This document shows, piece after piece, positions 52,199 through 61,632 of a DNA stretch of 64,000 nucleotides. The stretch is from assembly GCF_001881565.1 (NCBI RefSeq), contig NZ_MPDJ01000006.1:62001-126000 (forward strand). The letters run 5' to 3'. The stretch is from Eisenbergiella tayi (GTDB lineage Bacteria > Bacillota > Clostridia > Lachnospirales > Lachnospiraceae). The first letter of the stretch is position 1. Every line of letters starts with the position of its first letter. The notes beneath the pieces were generated by a model, which did no database searches, was not told where the DNA came from, and saw only the letters and a program-made list of their open reading frames with translations. The position numbers and the translations under genes were made by a program.

Positions 52199-53182
52199 AT
52201 GAAGAAATATATATGTAAAAGATTTATCTATATGATCGTTTTGCTGGCGGTTATGTCAGTGTTTGCGTTTGTGGTTATTCAATTGCCGCCAGGTGATTAT
52301 CTGACATCATATATTGCTAATCTGCAGCAGCAGATGGGACAGGTGGATGAATCCGTAATCCTCAGCCTGCGCCAGCAGTATGGCCTGGATAAACCTATGT
52401 GGCAGCAGTATTTTCTCTGGATGGGAAATATGCTGAAGGGGGATTTCGGCCAGTCATTTCAGTGGAAGCAGCCGGTGGGCACGCTGATAGCGACCCGTAT
52501 GCCGATGACGATCGCGCTTTCCGTGATAACGTTGGTTTTCGCTTATGCGCTCGCCATCCCGATAGGTATTTATTCGGCAAGGCACCAGTATTCCATCGGA
52601 GACTATCTGGCGTCCATACTGGGATTTATCGGCCTTGCGACACCCAGCTTTTTCCTGGCGCTGATACTGATGTATTACAGCAACAGGTATTTCGGGCTGA
52701 GTGTAGGCGGCTTTTATTCGCCGGAATTTCAAAATGCGCCATGGAGCTTTGCACGGCTCTGGGATTTGTGCAAGCACCTTCCCATTCCGGTAATCGTTAT
52801 CGGCCTGGCAAGCATGGCCAATGTGATCCGTATCCTGAGAGCCACGCTTCTGGATGAGCTGAAAAGGCCTTATGTAGTGGCGGCCCGGGCGAGAGGGCTG
52901 AAAGAAAATAAAATGATATATAAATATCCTGTAAGGGTGGCGCTCAATCCTATAATCAGCTCCATCGGCAGTATTCTTCCTTCTATCGTATCCGGCGCAA
53001 CGGTGACGGCTATTGTCCTGGATATTCCCACGGTGGGTTCCCTGTTGTACAATGCACTGCTCTCCCAGGACATGTATCTGGCGGGTACGAGTGTATTGAT
53101 GCTTACGGCAATCACCATTGTGGGCACATTTATCTCCGATATTCTATTGGTGGTAGTGGATCCGAGAATACGTCTGCAGTAA
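52199..53182 (+). CDS. ABC permease, DppB/OppB type
   Basis: 327 residues with six helices. The N-terminal KRFIYMIVLLAVMSVFAFVVIQLPPGDYL is typical of DppB proteins, as is the EAA-like loop near residue 220 (RATLLDELKRPYVVAARARGL). It forms the channel with the following DppC-type protein. GGAGG lies about 12 bases upstream. A stable hairpin separates it from the binding-protein gene. Confidence 0.94.
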   Translation: MKKYICKRFIYMIVLLAVMSVFAFVVIQLPPGDYLTSYIANLQQQMGQVDESVILSLRQQYGLDKPMWQQYFLWMGNMLKGDFGQSFQWKQPVGTLIATRMPMTIALSVITLVFAYALAIPIGIYSARHQYSIGDYLASILGFIGLATPSFFLALILMYYSNRYFGLSVGGFYSPEFQNAPWSFARLWDLCKHLPIPVIVIGLASMANVIRILRATLLDELKRPYVVAARARGLKENKMIYKYPVRVALNPIISSIGSILPSIVSGATVTAIVLDIPTVGSLLYNALLSQDMYLAGTSVLMLTAITIVGTFISDILLVVVDPRIRLQ

Positions 53183-53210
53183 ATGTGAAGGTTACAGGAA
53201 AGGAGGACAT

Positions 53211-54335
53211 ATGGCCGTGATTAAGAAAAAAAATACGGATGTTTCCAAAGAGGAAGAAATTTATATGGAAACACAGTGGCAGTTAATGTGGCGGAAATTC
53301 AGGAAGCACAAGCTGGCGATGCTGGGAGGGATTATACTGATACTTTTATATACGGTAGGTATTTTCAGCGAATTTTTTGCCACCCAGGATATTGCCAAAA
53401 GGAGTACGACAGCTATCAGTATGGCGCCCACGCAGATACATTTTGTGGATGCGGAAGGGAATTTTTCCATACAGCCTTTTGTTTATGGCCTGAAGCAGGA
53501 AGAGGATCCCGTGACCTGGAAAAAATATTATGTGGAGGATACGACAGTCAAGCATAAGCTGCGTTTCTTTTACAAGGGGGATTCCTATAAGCTGCTTGGG
53601 TTTATTCCCGGAGATATTCACTTTTTCGGGACGCCTGAGCCGGATGTATATTTTCCCTTCGGGACGGATGCTTCCGGTCGTGACCTGTATTCCCGCGTGC
53701 TGAGCGCGCTCCGGATTTCCCTGAGCACCGGCCTGGTGGGTGTATTCTTCACCTTTGTGCTGGGCTGCTTATTCGGAGGAATTTCCGGTTTTTACGGAGG
53801 GGTTACCGATACGATCATACAGCGTGTCATTGAATTCCTCATGTCCATGCCGAGCATCCCGCTCTGGATGGCGCTTGCGGCGGCATTTCCCACCACATGG
53901 TCATCCCTGAAAATCTATTTCGCCATAACGATTATTCTCTCTTTGATCGGCTGGACGACCCTGGCCAGAGTGGTGAGAGGAAAGCTTCTGGAGCTGCGCA
54001 ATGAGGATTTTGTGACCGCGGCGAGGGTTTCCGGGGCGACGGACGGCTATATCATAGTCAAACATCTGCTCCCCTCCTTCAGCAGTTATCTGATCGTCAA
54101 TGTGACGCTGGCCATACCCAGCATGATTCTGGCGGAAACGTCGCTGAGCTTTCTGGGGATCGGGCTTACGCCTCCTATTGTGAGCCTGGGAGTGCTTCTG
54201 CAGGATGCGCAGAGCATCAATACGGTTTCCATGTATCCATGGATGATGATTCCCGGTATTTTTGTAGTCATTTCCGTATTGGCATTTAACTTTGTGGGCG
54301 ATGGTCTCAGGGACGCGGCAGATCCGTACAAATAG
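53211..54335 (+). CDS. ABC permease, DppC/OppC type
   Basis: 374 residues, longer than usual (about 300) because an extracytoplasmic insert (about 65-145) follows the first helix. The family motif DASGRDLYSRVLSALRISL and the EAA loop ELRNEDFVTAARVSGAT (about 262-278) are intact. It pairs with the DppB-type protein. AGGAGG precedes the start. Long inserts occur in DppC proteins of oligosaccharide importers, which fits the locus. Confidence 0.93.
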   Translation: MAVIKKKNTDVSKEEEIYMETQWQLMWRKFRKHKLAMLGGIILILLYTVGIFSEFFATQDIAKRSTTAISMAPTQIHFVDAEGNFSIQPFVYGLKQEEDPVTWKKYYVEDTTVKHKLRFFYKGDSYKLLGFIPGDIHFFGTPEPDVYFPFGTDASGRDLYSRVLSALRISLSTGLVGVFFTFVLGCLFGGISGFYGGVTDTIIQRVIEFLMSMPSIPLWMALAAAFPTTWSSLKIYFAITIILSLIGWTTLARVVRGKLLELRNEDFVTAARVSGATDGYIIVKHLLPSFSSYLIVNVTLAIPSMILAETSLSFLGIGLTPPIVSLGVLLQDAQSINTVSMYPWMMIPGIFVVISVLAFNFVGDGLRDAADPYK

Positions 54336-54351
54336 GAAGGGTGTAAAAAGT

Positions 54352-55347
54352 ATGAATGATTACATTTTGCAGGTTGAAAATCTGAAAACCTACTTTAAGC
54401 TGGATACCGGTACTCTGAAGGCTGTGGATGATGTCACTTTTTATCTGAAAAGAAATGAGACAATCGGTATCATCGGGGAATCTGGCTGCGGTAAAAGTGT
54501 GACCGCCCACTCCATCCTCAGGACGGTGCAGAACCCGGGAAAAGTTTTGGGCGGAAGGATACTGTATGACGACGGGAGCGGGCCGGTGGATCTGGTGACC
54601 TGTTCACCCGACAGCAAAGCCATGAGAAAGCTGCGCGGGAAGGATATATCCATGATATTCCAGGAGCCGATGGCAAGCCTTTCCCCGGTATATACCATCG
54701 GTGCGCAGATGATGGAAGCGGTTCTGGTGCATCAGGAAAAAAAGGACAAAAAGGCGGCGAAGGAATTGTGCATGGAAATGCTGCGTGCCGTGGGAATGCC
54801 GGATCCGGAGCAGAAATATAATGCCTATCCCCATCAGATGTCGGGAGGCCAGTGCCAGAGGGCCATGATCGCCATCGCTATGGTTAATAAGCCCAAAATA
54901 TTGATTGCGGACGAACCGACCACGGCTCTGGATGTGACGGTGCAGGCGCAGATAACCGATCTGATGAAGCATTTCCAGAAAGAATTCAATATGTCTATCA
55001 TTTACATAACGCATGATATGGGAGTCATTGCGGAAATGGCGGATACCATTGCCGTCATGTATCTGGGGCGCGTGGTGGAAAGCGGGAGCGCCAGGGCTAT
55101 TTTCAAAAATCCTATTCACCCTTACACAAAGGGCCTGCTGAAATCAATGCCGGTGCTGGGAAACAAGTCCAGTGAAAGACTTCACGCAATAGAAGGGAAT
55201 GTCCCGGTGCCGCTTGATCCGCCCGATGAATGCGGATTCTGTTCCCGGTGTCAGGAAAAAACAGCGGCATGTGCGGGCAGTATCCCTCCGCTGGTTGAGG
55301 TGGAGCCGGATCATCTGGTCAGATGTTTTCATTATCAGGGGGAATAG
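54352..55347 (+). CDS. ABC ATPase, DppD/OppD type
   Basis: 331 residues from ATG 54352 with AGGAAGGG upstream. Walker A GESGCGKS, signature SGGQCQR, Walker B ILIADEPTTALD and ITHDMG are intact. The C-terminal oligopeptide/oligosaccharide extension has the cysteines C..C.....C (CGFCSRC...C) that bind an Fe-S cluster in this family. It drives the importer together with the next gene product. Confidence 0.95.
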   Translation: MNDYILQVENLKTYFKLDTGTLKAVDDVTFYLKRNETIGIIGESGCGKSVTAHSILRTVQNPGKVLGGRILYDDGSGPVDLVTCSPDSKAMRKLRGKDISMIFQEPMASLSPVYTIGAQMMEAVLVHQEKKDKKAAKELCMEMLRAVGMPDPEQKYNAYPHQMSGGQCQRAMIAIAMVNKPKILIADEPTTALDVTVQAQITDLMKHFQKEFNMSIIYITHDMGVIAEMADTIAVMYLGRVVESGSARAIFKNPIHPYTKGLLKSMPVLGNKSSERLHAIEGNVPVPLDPPDECGFCSRCQEKTAACAGSIPPLVEVEPDHLVRCFHYQGE

Positions 55348-55379
55348 AGGCTGTCCCGGACAGCGGAATGGAGGAAAAG

Positions 55380-56429
55380 ATGCCGAAAGCATTGTTGGAG
55401 ATAACTGGGCTGAAGAAATATTATCCGATTGAAGCCGGAATTGCCAAAAAACAGGTTGGCCTTGTAAAAGCGGTGGATGATGTGACGCTTCAGATACAGA
55501 AAAATGAGGTGCTGGGAGTGGTGGGAGAATCGGGCTGCGGAAAAACAACTCTGGGCAGGACGATTCTGAGAATCATTGAACCTACGGAAGGAAGCATTAA
55601 GTTTCATTTTGACGATAAGGAAATAGAGTTCACGTCCCTGGATAAAAAACAGCTGAGGGGAATGCGCCGGTATATCCAGATGATATTCCAGAACCCTTAT
55701 ACGTCCCTGAATCCGAGGATGACCATTTTTGATATTGTGGCCGAACCGATGAGGCTGGCGGGAGGCTACCCGGAGGAGGAGATTTCCGAAAGGGTACGTG
55801 ATCTGATCGATAAGGTAGGGCTGGAAATAAAGCATTTAAACAGATATCCTCACGCGTTCAGCGGAGGACAGAGACAGAGAATCGGGATAGCCAGGGCGCT
55901 TGCTCTGGGGCCGAAATTCGTGGTTGCGGATGAAGCCGTTTCGGCGCTGGATGTTTCCATACAGGCGCAGATACTGAACCTGCTGCAGGATCTGAAGGAT
56001 GAATATGATTTGACTTATATGTTCATTGCGCATAATCTGAGTGTAGTGGAGCATATATCCGACAGAGTCTGCGTTATGTACCTGGGCAGAGTGGCGGAGC
56101 TGGCGGAAACGGAGGAATTATTCTATCATCCCAGGCACCCTTACACACAGGCTCTGCTGTCCGCCATCCCGGTGGCGGATCCCACGGTCAGGAACGAACG
56201 TATCATGCTGCCGGGCGAGGTAGGGAACGCGGCGGATCTGCCTTCGGGCTGCTGTTTCCATCCCCGCTGCAAGTACGCGCAGGAACTCTGTAAACAGGAA
56301 TGTCCATCCCTGAAAGAGACAGGACCGGGCCATTTTGTGGCTTGTCATTTTGCCGATGAGCTCTCTTTGGACGGAATAGGGGATTTGAAAATAAAAAACG
56401 AATGTGTCGGAGGAAAAAAGGATGAGTAA
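55380..56429 (+). CDS. ABC ATPase, DppF/OppF type
   Basis: 349 residues from ATG 55380, with GGAGG upstream; an earlier in-frame start lies inside the preceding gene. Walker A GESGCGKTT, signature SGGQRQR, Walker B FVVADEAVSALD (Glu then Ala where Pro is usual), and the C-terminal cysteine group (CCFHPRCKYAQELCKQECP) are seen. It is the second ATPase of the importer and overlaps the GH39 gene by eight bases. Confidence 0.95.
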   Translation: MPKALLEITGLKKYYPIEAGIAKKQVGLVKAVDDVTLQIQKNEVLGVVGESGCGKTTLGRTILRIIEPTEGSIKFHFDDKEIEFTSLDKKQLRGMRRYIQMIFQNPYTSLNPRMTIFDIVAEPMRLAGGYPEEEISERVRDLIDKVGLEIKHLNRYPHAFSGGQRQRIGIARALALGPKFVVADEAVSALDVSIQAQILNLLQDLKDEYDLTYMFIAHNLSVVEHISDRVCVMYLGRVAELAETEELFYHPRHPYTQALLSAIPVADPTVRNERIMLPGEVGNAADLPSGCCFHPRCKYAQELCKQECPSLKETGPGHFVACHFADELSLDGIGDLKIKNECVGGKKDE

Positions 56430-58077
56430 ACAGGTAAACGTGAAGGTTGATGCAGGGGAATCCGGAGGGGTGCAGGAACATCTGTGGCGCTTTATCGGTT
56501 ACGATGAGTGCAATTATACTTACATTCCGGAAGGCATGGAGCTTCTGGGGAAATTTGCGGCTCTCGGCGATGCGCCTTATTATTTCAGAACTCACTTTAT
56601 GTTCTGTACGGGCAACTGCCACGGGACGTATAAATTCGGCTCCACCAATATTTACTGGGAGGATGAAAACGGGGAAGCGGTCTATGATTTTACATATTAT
56701 GACTACATTATAGATGCGTTTCTCAAGTCAGGGAATAAACCGTTTGTGGAGCTGGGATTTATGCCCATGGCTCTGGTGGATACCAATTATCTGAAGCCGT
56801 CAGGAGGAGACTGGGAAAACTATGCCCAGTATAAGGAGGTCGGCTGGACCTGCCCCCCTAAAGATTATGAGAAATGGCATGCTTTTATCAAAGCGGTTAT
56901 TTCCCATCTGGCGGAAAAATACGGAAGGGAAGAAGTGATAAGCTGGTATTTTGAGCTTTGGAATGAGCCGGATATTTTTTACTGGAGCGGGACAGCGGCG
57001 GAATACTGTAAATTGTTTGATTATACCGAACATGCGGTGCATGAGGTGCTCCCTGAAGCACGGCTTTCCGGGCCGGCTGTGACAGGTATCTTTGAGGGCG
57101 GACATGCGCAGAAGTTTTTCCGGTTCTTCCTGGGCCACTGCAGGGACGGCGCCAATTTCTGTACACAGGAAAAAGGCACCCGGCTTGATTTTATCACCTT
57201 CCATGTAAAAGGCGGCGGATTCCCGTTTGAGATGCATGCGGCGAAGGCCGTTCCTTCCGTGGAAAGCCTGGTTCACCAGGTGAAGCTGGGGCTGGATATC
57301 ATAAAGGAATACGGTTACCAGGACTGCGAGGTGGTTCTGTCGGAAGCGGATCCGGACGGCTGGGCCGCCGGAGGGGTATATGATAATGCCAACATGATTT
57401 TCAGAAATACGGAATACTATGCGACCTATGTGGCCTCCACCTATGAGAAAATTGACCGGTTGAGCGTACAGTACGGCATTAAGGTGCGGCCTCTCGCATG
57501 GGCGTTCATGTTCCCTGGAGAACGGTGCTTTGAAGGTACCAGAACCTTTACCACACAGGGAATCGACAAGGCTGTTTTCAATATGTTTAAGATCTACGGT
57601 TCCCTCGGGGACGAGAAACTGGCCTTTGAGAGCGACGGCGCGGAGAAGCTGGATTTTCTGCAGGAGCCGGAGATCGGGGTGAAAAACCACAGCCGGTATA
57701 CCGGAGAGGGAGAGGATACGGACGTATCCGGCTTCGCGGTAAAAGGCAGGAACGGAGAAATCCAGATAGTGGTTTACAGCCACTGCAATGACAGAGATAA
57801 AGAGGAAGACCAGACAATCTGCCTGAAGGTGGACGGGGTAGGCAGCAGGGAAGTGAATGTCAGCCATTACCGTATTGACTCCCTGCACTCCAATCCCTAT
57901 GCCGAATGGGAAAAACAGGGCCGTCCGCTGTTTCCGGAGGGAGAGCAGTATGCGGCGATTAAGGCAAGGGATGGGCTGGAAAAGCTGTGCGACGATGAGA
58001 AGGTGACTGTACAGGGCAGCCTGGAATTACAGTTTGAAATGCCGGCGCACGGAGTATCTTATCTCGTTATCAAATAA
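56422..58077 (+). CDS. GH39 beta-xylosidase-like glycosidase
   Basis: 551 residues from ATG 56422 with GGAGG eight bases upstream. The GH39 barrel has acid/base Glu182 in ELWNEPD and nucleophile Glu308 in LSEADPDG; a beta-sandwich follows from about residue 430. There is no signal peptide, so it hydrolyses imported oligosaccharides. Family members release xylose from xylo-oligosaccharides or iduronate from glycosaminoglycans; xylose fits the transketolase and the GH10 enzyme of the other locus. The eight-base overlap with the ATPase gene shows tight coupling of import and hydrolysis. Confidence 0.9.
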   Translation: MSKQVNVKVDAGESGGVQEHLWRFIGYDECNYTYIPEGMELLGKFAALGDAPYYFRTHFMFCTGNCHGTYKFGSTNIYWEDENGEAVYDFTYYDYIIDAFLKSGNKPFVELGFMPMALVDTNYLKPSGGDWENYAQYKEVGWTCPPKDYEKWHAFIKAVISHLAEKYGREEVISWYFELWNEPDIFYWSGTAAEYCKLFDYTEHAVHEVLPEARLSGPAVTGIFEGGHAQKFFRFFLGHCRDGANFCTQEKGTRLDFITFHVKGGGFPFEMHAAKAVPSVESLVHQVKLGLDIIKEYGYQDCEVVLSEADPDGWAAGGVYDNANMIFRNTEYYATYVASTYEKIDRLSVQYGIKVRPLAWAFMFPGERCFEGTRTFTTQGIDKAVFNMFKIYGSLGDEKLAFESDGAEKLDFLQEPEIGVKNHSRYTGEGEDTDVSGFAVKGRNGEIQIVVYSHCNDRDKEEDQTICLKVDGVGSREVNVSHYRIDSLHSNPYAEWEKQGRPLFPEGEQYAAIKARDGLEKLCDDEKVTVQGSLELQFEMPAHGVSYLVIK

Positions 58078-58100
58078 GGAAGAAACATAAATATTTGCTT

Positions 58101-58133
58101 GGCCTGTGCCTTTCAGGAACAAAGGCACGGGCC
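58101..58133 (+). other. Intercistronic hairpin after the GH39 gene
   Basis: A 13-bp stem (58101-58113 with 58121-58133, one T-G pair) without a T-tract, just before the next ribosome binding site. Confidence 0.65.
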
Positions 58134-58147
58134 GGAAAGGCGGGGGT

Positions 58148-58834
58148 ATGGAAGGAAAGAAGGATTTAAGCAAAAAAACATTGGGTATCATTCACGCATC
58201 CCACATCACGATTCAGGCGATGGAGCCTTATATCAGGCAGTTTATCCCTGAGGTGGAGATTATGCATCTGTGCGATGACACCATTCAGAGGGACAACATC
58301 AAGGCCGGGGCAGGCGTCATCCCGAAAGTGAATTATTTCAAATTTGCCCAGTATGCCCATAATCTGGAGGAGGCCGGTGTGGATTTGATCCTTCTGGCAT
58401 GCTCTACCTTTAATTATGCGGCCGAGCTGGGAAGGCCGCTTGTGAACACGCCGATTGCGCAGATTGACCGTCCCATGATGGAAAAAGCGGTGCGCACAGG
58501 GAAAAAAATCGGCCTGCTGGCAACGCTGGCAACCACGGTTCCGTCCTCGGAAAGACTGTTAGACATAGCGGCAGCAGAAGCCGGTGCGGAAATCGAAAGA
58601 AAAACTCTTTTGTGCAGTGAAGCCTTTGAAGAATACTCGAAGGGAAACATTGAGCGGCACAATGAAATCCTGGTGGATGCCATAGATAAGCTGTCGGAGG
58701 ATGTGGACTGTATCGTGATGGCGCAGCTGTCCATGTCCGCGCTGGCACCCTTTCTTAAGGATACAAAGGTTCCTGTATACAACAGCGGGGAAACAGGCTT
58801 TCTGAGAGTCCGCGAAATGCTGGAAGAAATGTAA
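58148..58834 (+). CDS. Asp/Glu racemase-fold protein lacking the second Cys
   Basis: 228 residues from ATG 58148, preceded by AAAGGCGGGGG. The fold of the Asp/Glu/hydantoin racemase family is clear, with Cys85 in LLACSTFN. At the position of the second catalytic Cys (usually GCT) the sequence is AQL (Gln193). A racemase with two-base Cys chemistry is therefore unlikely; decarboxylase-type (arylmalonate) or isomerase-type activity with one Cys is possible. Its place between GH39 and transketolase genes suggests a sugar-acid substrate. Reaction unknown. Confidence 0.8.
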   Translation: MEGKKDLSKKTLGIIHASHITIQAMEPYIRQFIPEVEIMHLCDDTIQRDNIKAGAGVIPKVNYFKFAQYAHNLEEAGVDLILLACSTFNYAAELGRPLVNTPIAQIDRPMMEKAVRTGKKIGLLATLATTVPSSERLLDIAAAEAGAEIERKTLLCSEAFEEYSKGNIERHNEILVDAIDKLSEDVDCIVMAQLSMSALAPFLKDTKVPVYNSGETGFLRVREMLEEM

Positions 58835-58852
58835 ACGGGAGGGATACAGGCG

Positions 58853-59698
58853 ATGCTGGATCAAGATAAGAAACTGGAGCTGGAAAACCGGGCCAGGGAT
58901 ATCAGAGAAGATATCGTTACGATGATAGGAGTGGGAAAAGCCGGACATTTAGGCGGATCCTGTTCTCTGGCGGATATAATTACCGTGCTTTATTTTTATA
59001 AAATGAAACATAAGCTATCGGAGCCCCGGATGAAGGAAAGAGACCGGTTCCTGCTCAGTAAAGGGCATGCCGCCATTGTACAGTATGCGGCGTTGATGGA
59101 ATGCGGGTATTTCGATAAGGAAGCCCATATCCATACTCTGAAAAAGCTGGGAAGCCGGCTGCAGGGGCATCCGGATATGAGAAAGCTTCCGGGGATTGAA
59201 GCCAATACCGGCTCTCTCGGACAGGGCGTATCCCTGGCGGCGGGACTGGCGGCAGGGCTGAAGCTGGACGGGCTGGATTCCCGTGTATATGTGGCGGTGG
59301 GAGACGGAGAGCTTGCGGAGGGCCAGCTGTGGGAGGCGTTCATGGCGGCATCCAATTTCCAATTGGATAATCTTCGGGTAATCATTGACAGGAATGGGCT
59401 GCAGGCGACGGGCAGGACGGCGGATCGGTTCCGGATTGGCAGCATTGAGGATAAGATGCGCGCGTTCGGATTCGAAGTGCTGGTTATTGACGGGCATGAT
59501 ATGCAGCAGATCGCAGAGGCTTTGGATAAAGCGGATGATGTGAAGGAAAAACCGGTCTGCATCATTGCCGATACCGTAAAGGGAAAAGGGATTCCGTTTG
59601 CGGAGGGTGTGGCAGGATTCCATAACGGAACGCTCACACAGGAACAGTACGAAGAAGCTTTGCAGGATTTACGCTGTGTCAGCAGAACGGAGGCATGA
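58853..59698 (+). CDS. Transketolase, N-terminal (thiamine diphosphate) subunit
   Basis: 281 residues. LSKGHAA, NTGSLGQG, VAVGDGELAEGQLWEA and the Asn of IIDRNGLQ are the thiamine-diphosphate/Mg2+-binding motifs of transketolase. Split transketolases are common in Clostridia and often serve special pathways. The partner starts two bases after its stop. With xylose-derived pentose phosphates the pair would run the non-oxidative pentose phosphate pathway; a specialised ketol substrate such as hydroxypyruvate or apulose phosphate cannot be excluded. Confidence 0.94.
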   Translation: MLDQDKKLELENRARDIREDIVTMIGVGKAGHLGGSCSLADIITVLYFYKMKHKLSEPRMKERDRFLLSKGHAAIVQYAALMECGYFDKEAHIHTLKKLGSRLQGHPDMRKLPGIEANTGSLGQGVSLAAGLAAGLKLDGLDSRVYVAVGDGELAEGQLWEAFMAASNFQLDNLRVIIDRNGLQATGRTADRFRIGSIEDKMRAFGFEVLVIDGHDMQQIAEALDKADDVKEKPVCIIADTVKGKGIPFAEGVAGFHNGTLTQEQYEEALQDLRCVSRTEA

Positions 59699-59699
59699 T

Positions 59700-60632
59700 A
59701 TGGGGGTACATAACCAGAGAATAGAATACGGTAAGATGCTGGTGGAGCTGGGGACGGAGAATCCGGATATTGTGGTGCTGGAAGCGGATCTGGGAAAATC
59801 AACCATGAGCTGTATGTTTGAAGAGGCGTTCCCTGACAGATATTTTGAAATGGGAATTGCGGAACAGAATATGACCAGCTTCGCAGGCGGCCTTGCACTG
59901 GCGGGGAAAATCCCGTTTACCAACACCTTTGCGGTTTTCGCATCGGGGAGGGCCTATGACCAGATAAGGCAGAGCATCGCGACGGCTAACCTGAATGTGA
60001 AAATAGTGGGTTCCAGCTCCGGCATGTCCGATTTCGGCGACGGGGCGACACATCAGTCCATTGATGACGCCGCAATTATGAGTGCGATCCCGAACATGAC
60101 GGTATTTACGCCCTGTGACGGTGTTGAGGTACGGTATGCGGCCGAAGCGGCAGTCAGGCATGACGGCCCCTGTTACATCAGGCTCTGCCGGAATGATTTG
60201 GAGGATATTTTTCCTGCCGGCGCAGAATATAAAATCGGGGAACCGGTGGAACTTCGGGCAGGGAGCGATGTGACCGTTTACACACACGGCATCATGGCAC
60301 ACGAAGCCCTGAAGGCGGCTGAAATGGCGGAGAAGGAAGGGATCCGTGTAAACGTGGTTCATATCCCTACCTTAAAGCCGCTTAATGAGAAGGCGGTGAA
60401 AGCCTTCGCGGAAGATAAAAAGGGCGTGGTGGTCTGTGAGGAAGCCAGCATCCGCGGCGGTCTGAACATGCTTATCAGCTATATCCTCAGAGGAACGGCA
60501 GTACCCATAGAGAGCGTGGCGGTTATGGACGAATTCGGCCAGTCGGCATCTTCCCATGAAGAACTGCTGGAATACTATGGCCTGGATGCGCTCAATGTTC
60601 TTATGAAAATCAGAAAAGCGGCAGGAAAATAG
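59700..60632 (+). CDS. Transketolase, C-terminal (pyrimidine-binding) subunit
   Basis: 310 residues from ATG 59700, with GGAGG upstream in the end of the partner gene. EMGIAEQNM carries the catalytic Glu that activates thiamine diphosphate; PFTNTFAVFASGRAYDQIR and SSSGMSDFGDGATHQSIDD follow, and the C-terminal domain begins near residue 190. It forms a heterotetramer with the N-terminal subunit in the cytoplasm. Confidence 0.94.
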   Translation: MGVHNQRIEYGKMLVELGTENPDIVVLEADLGKSTMSCMFEEAFPDRYFEMGIAEQNMTSFAGGLALAGKIPFTNTFAVFASGRAYDQIRQSIATANLNVKIVGSSSGMSDFGDGATHQSIDDAAIMSAIPNMTVFTPCDGVEVRYAAEAAVRHDGPCYIRLCRNDLEDIFPAGAEYKIGEPVELRAGSDVTVYTHGIMAHEALKAAEMAEKEGIRVNVVHIPTLKPLNEKAVKAFAEDKKGVVVCEEASIRGGLNMLISYILRGTAVPIESVAVMDEFGQSASSHEELLEYYGLDALNVLMKIRKAAGK

Positions 60633-60667
60633 ACAGCTATCCATATCGGAAGGAAAGGGGTAAATGT

Positions 60668-61552
60668 ATGAAAATAGGGTTTATCGGGCTTGGCATCATG
60701 GGAAAGCCCATGGCTAAAAATCTGCTGAAGGCAGGTTATGAACTGAACATCTGTGATATTAATGAGGATGCTGTGGCGGATGTGGCGGCAGCGGGCGGCG
60801 TGCCGTACAAAACCGCAAAGGAGACGGCGGCCTGCAGTGATGTTATCCTCACCATGCTTCCTAATTCTCCCCAGGTAAAAACAGTGATCGAAGGAAAAGA
60901 CGGTATACTGGAAGGCATGAAGCAGGGGACGGTTATCGTGGATATGAGTTCCATTGATCCCACCGTTTCCATAGAACTGGAAAAGGAAGTGGCAGAGGCA
61001 GGCGGGGAACTGATCGACGCTCCTGTGAGCGGAGGAGAACCGAAGGCCGTGGACGGAACGCTTTCCTTTATGTGCGGCGGCAAGCCGGAGGTATTTGACC
61101 GGGTAAAGCCGATACTGGAAAAAATGGGCGCGTCCATAGTACTGGTAGGGCCCATTGGAAGCGGGAACATGACAAAGCTCGCCAATCAGATTATTGTCGG
61201 CGTGAATATAGCCGCATTGTCGGAGGCGCTGGTGCTGGCAGCCAAGTCGGGAGTCAATCCGGAAAACGTTTATCAGGCTATCCGGGGAGGCCTTGCGGGC
61301 AGCACGGTGATGGATGCCAAGGCGCCGATGATGCTGGATCGCAATTTTGAACCGGGATTCCGTATAGAGCTGCATATCAAGGATCTGACAAATGCGGAAA
61401 ATGCGTCCCGTGCAGTGGGAATGGAGCTCCCGATGACGGAGCAGGTGCTTGCCATGATGAAAAAGCTTCAGGAAGAGGGCATGGGAAAATGCGATCACAG
61501 CGCCCTTCTGCGTTACTATGAAGAGAAGGAAAATATCGAAATAAAACGCTGA
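60668..61552 (+). CDS. 2-hydroxy-3-oxopropionate (tartronate semialdehyde) reductase-like
   Basis: 294 residues of the beta-hydroxyacid dehydrogenase family. The NAD(P) site GFIGLGIMGKPMAKNL is at the N-terminus, DAPVSGGEPKAVDGTLSFM follows, and the catalytic Lys is in GSGNMTKLANQ at about residue 172. Closest in motif to GarR, which reduces tartronate semialdehyde to glycerate. The glycerate kinase gene 0.9 kb downstream supports this. 3-hydroxyisobutyrate dehydrogenase is the main alternative. Confidence 0.88.
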   Translation: MKIGFIGLGIMGKPMAKNLLKAGYELNICDINEDAVADVAAAGGVPYKTAKETAACSDVILTMLPNSPQVKTVIEGKDGILEGMKQGTVIVDMSSIDPTVSIELEKEVAEAGGELIDAPVSGGEPKAVDGTLSFMCGGKPEVFDRVKPILEKMGASIVLVGPIGSGNMTKLANQIIVGVNIAALSEALVLAAKSGVNPENVYQAIRGGLAGSTVMDAKAPMMLDRNFEPGFRIELHIKDLTNAENASRAVGMELPMTEQVLAMMKKLQEEGMGKCDHSALLRYYEEKENIEIKR

Positions 61553-61565
61553 CTGGCAGACAGAA

Positions 61566-61593
61566 GGGGCCGGGAGACAGGGCTTCCGGCCCC
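61566..61593 (+). other. Intercistronic hairpin before the TIM-barrel isomerase gene
   Basis: GGGGCCGG pairs with CCGGCCCC with extra AG/CT pairing inside; no T-tract. Confidence 0.65.
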
Positions 61594-61632
61594 GGCAGCG
61601 GCTAAATGCCGGAAAGAAGAGGAAACGGTGAT

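Noticed and set aside
58853..60632. Apulose-4-phosphate transketolase (apiose pathway)
   Set aside because: Split architecture fits, but no apulose kinase or apiose isomerase can be recognised; kept only as a remote option.
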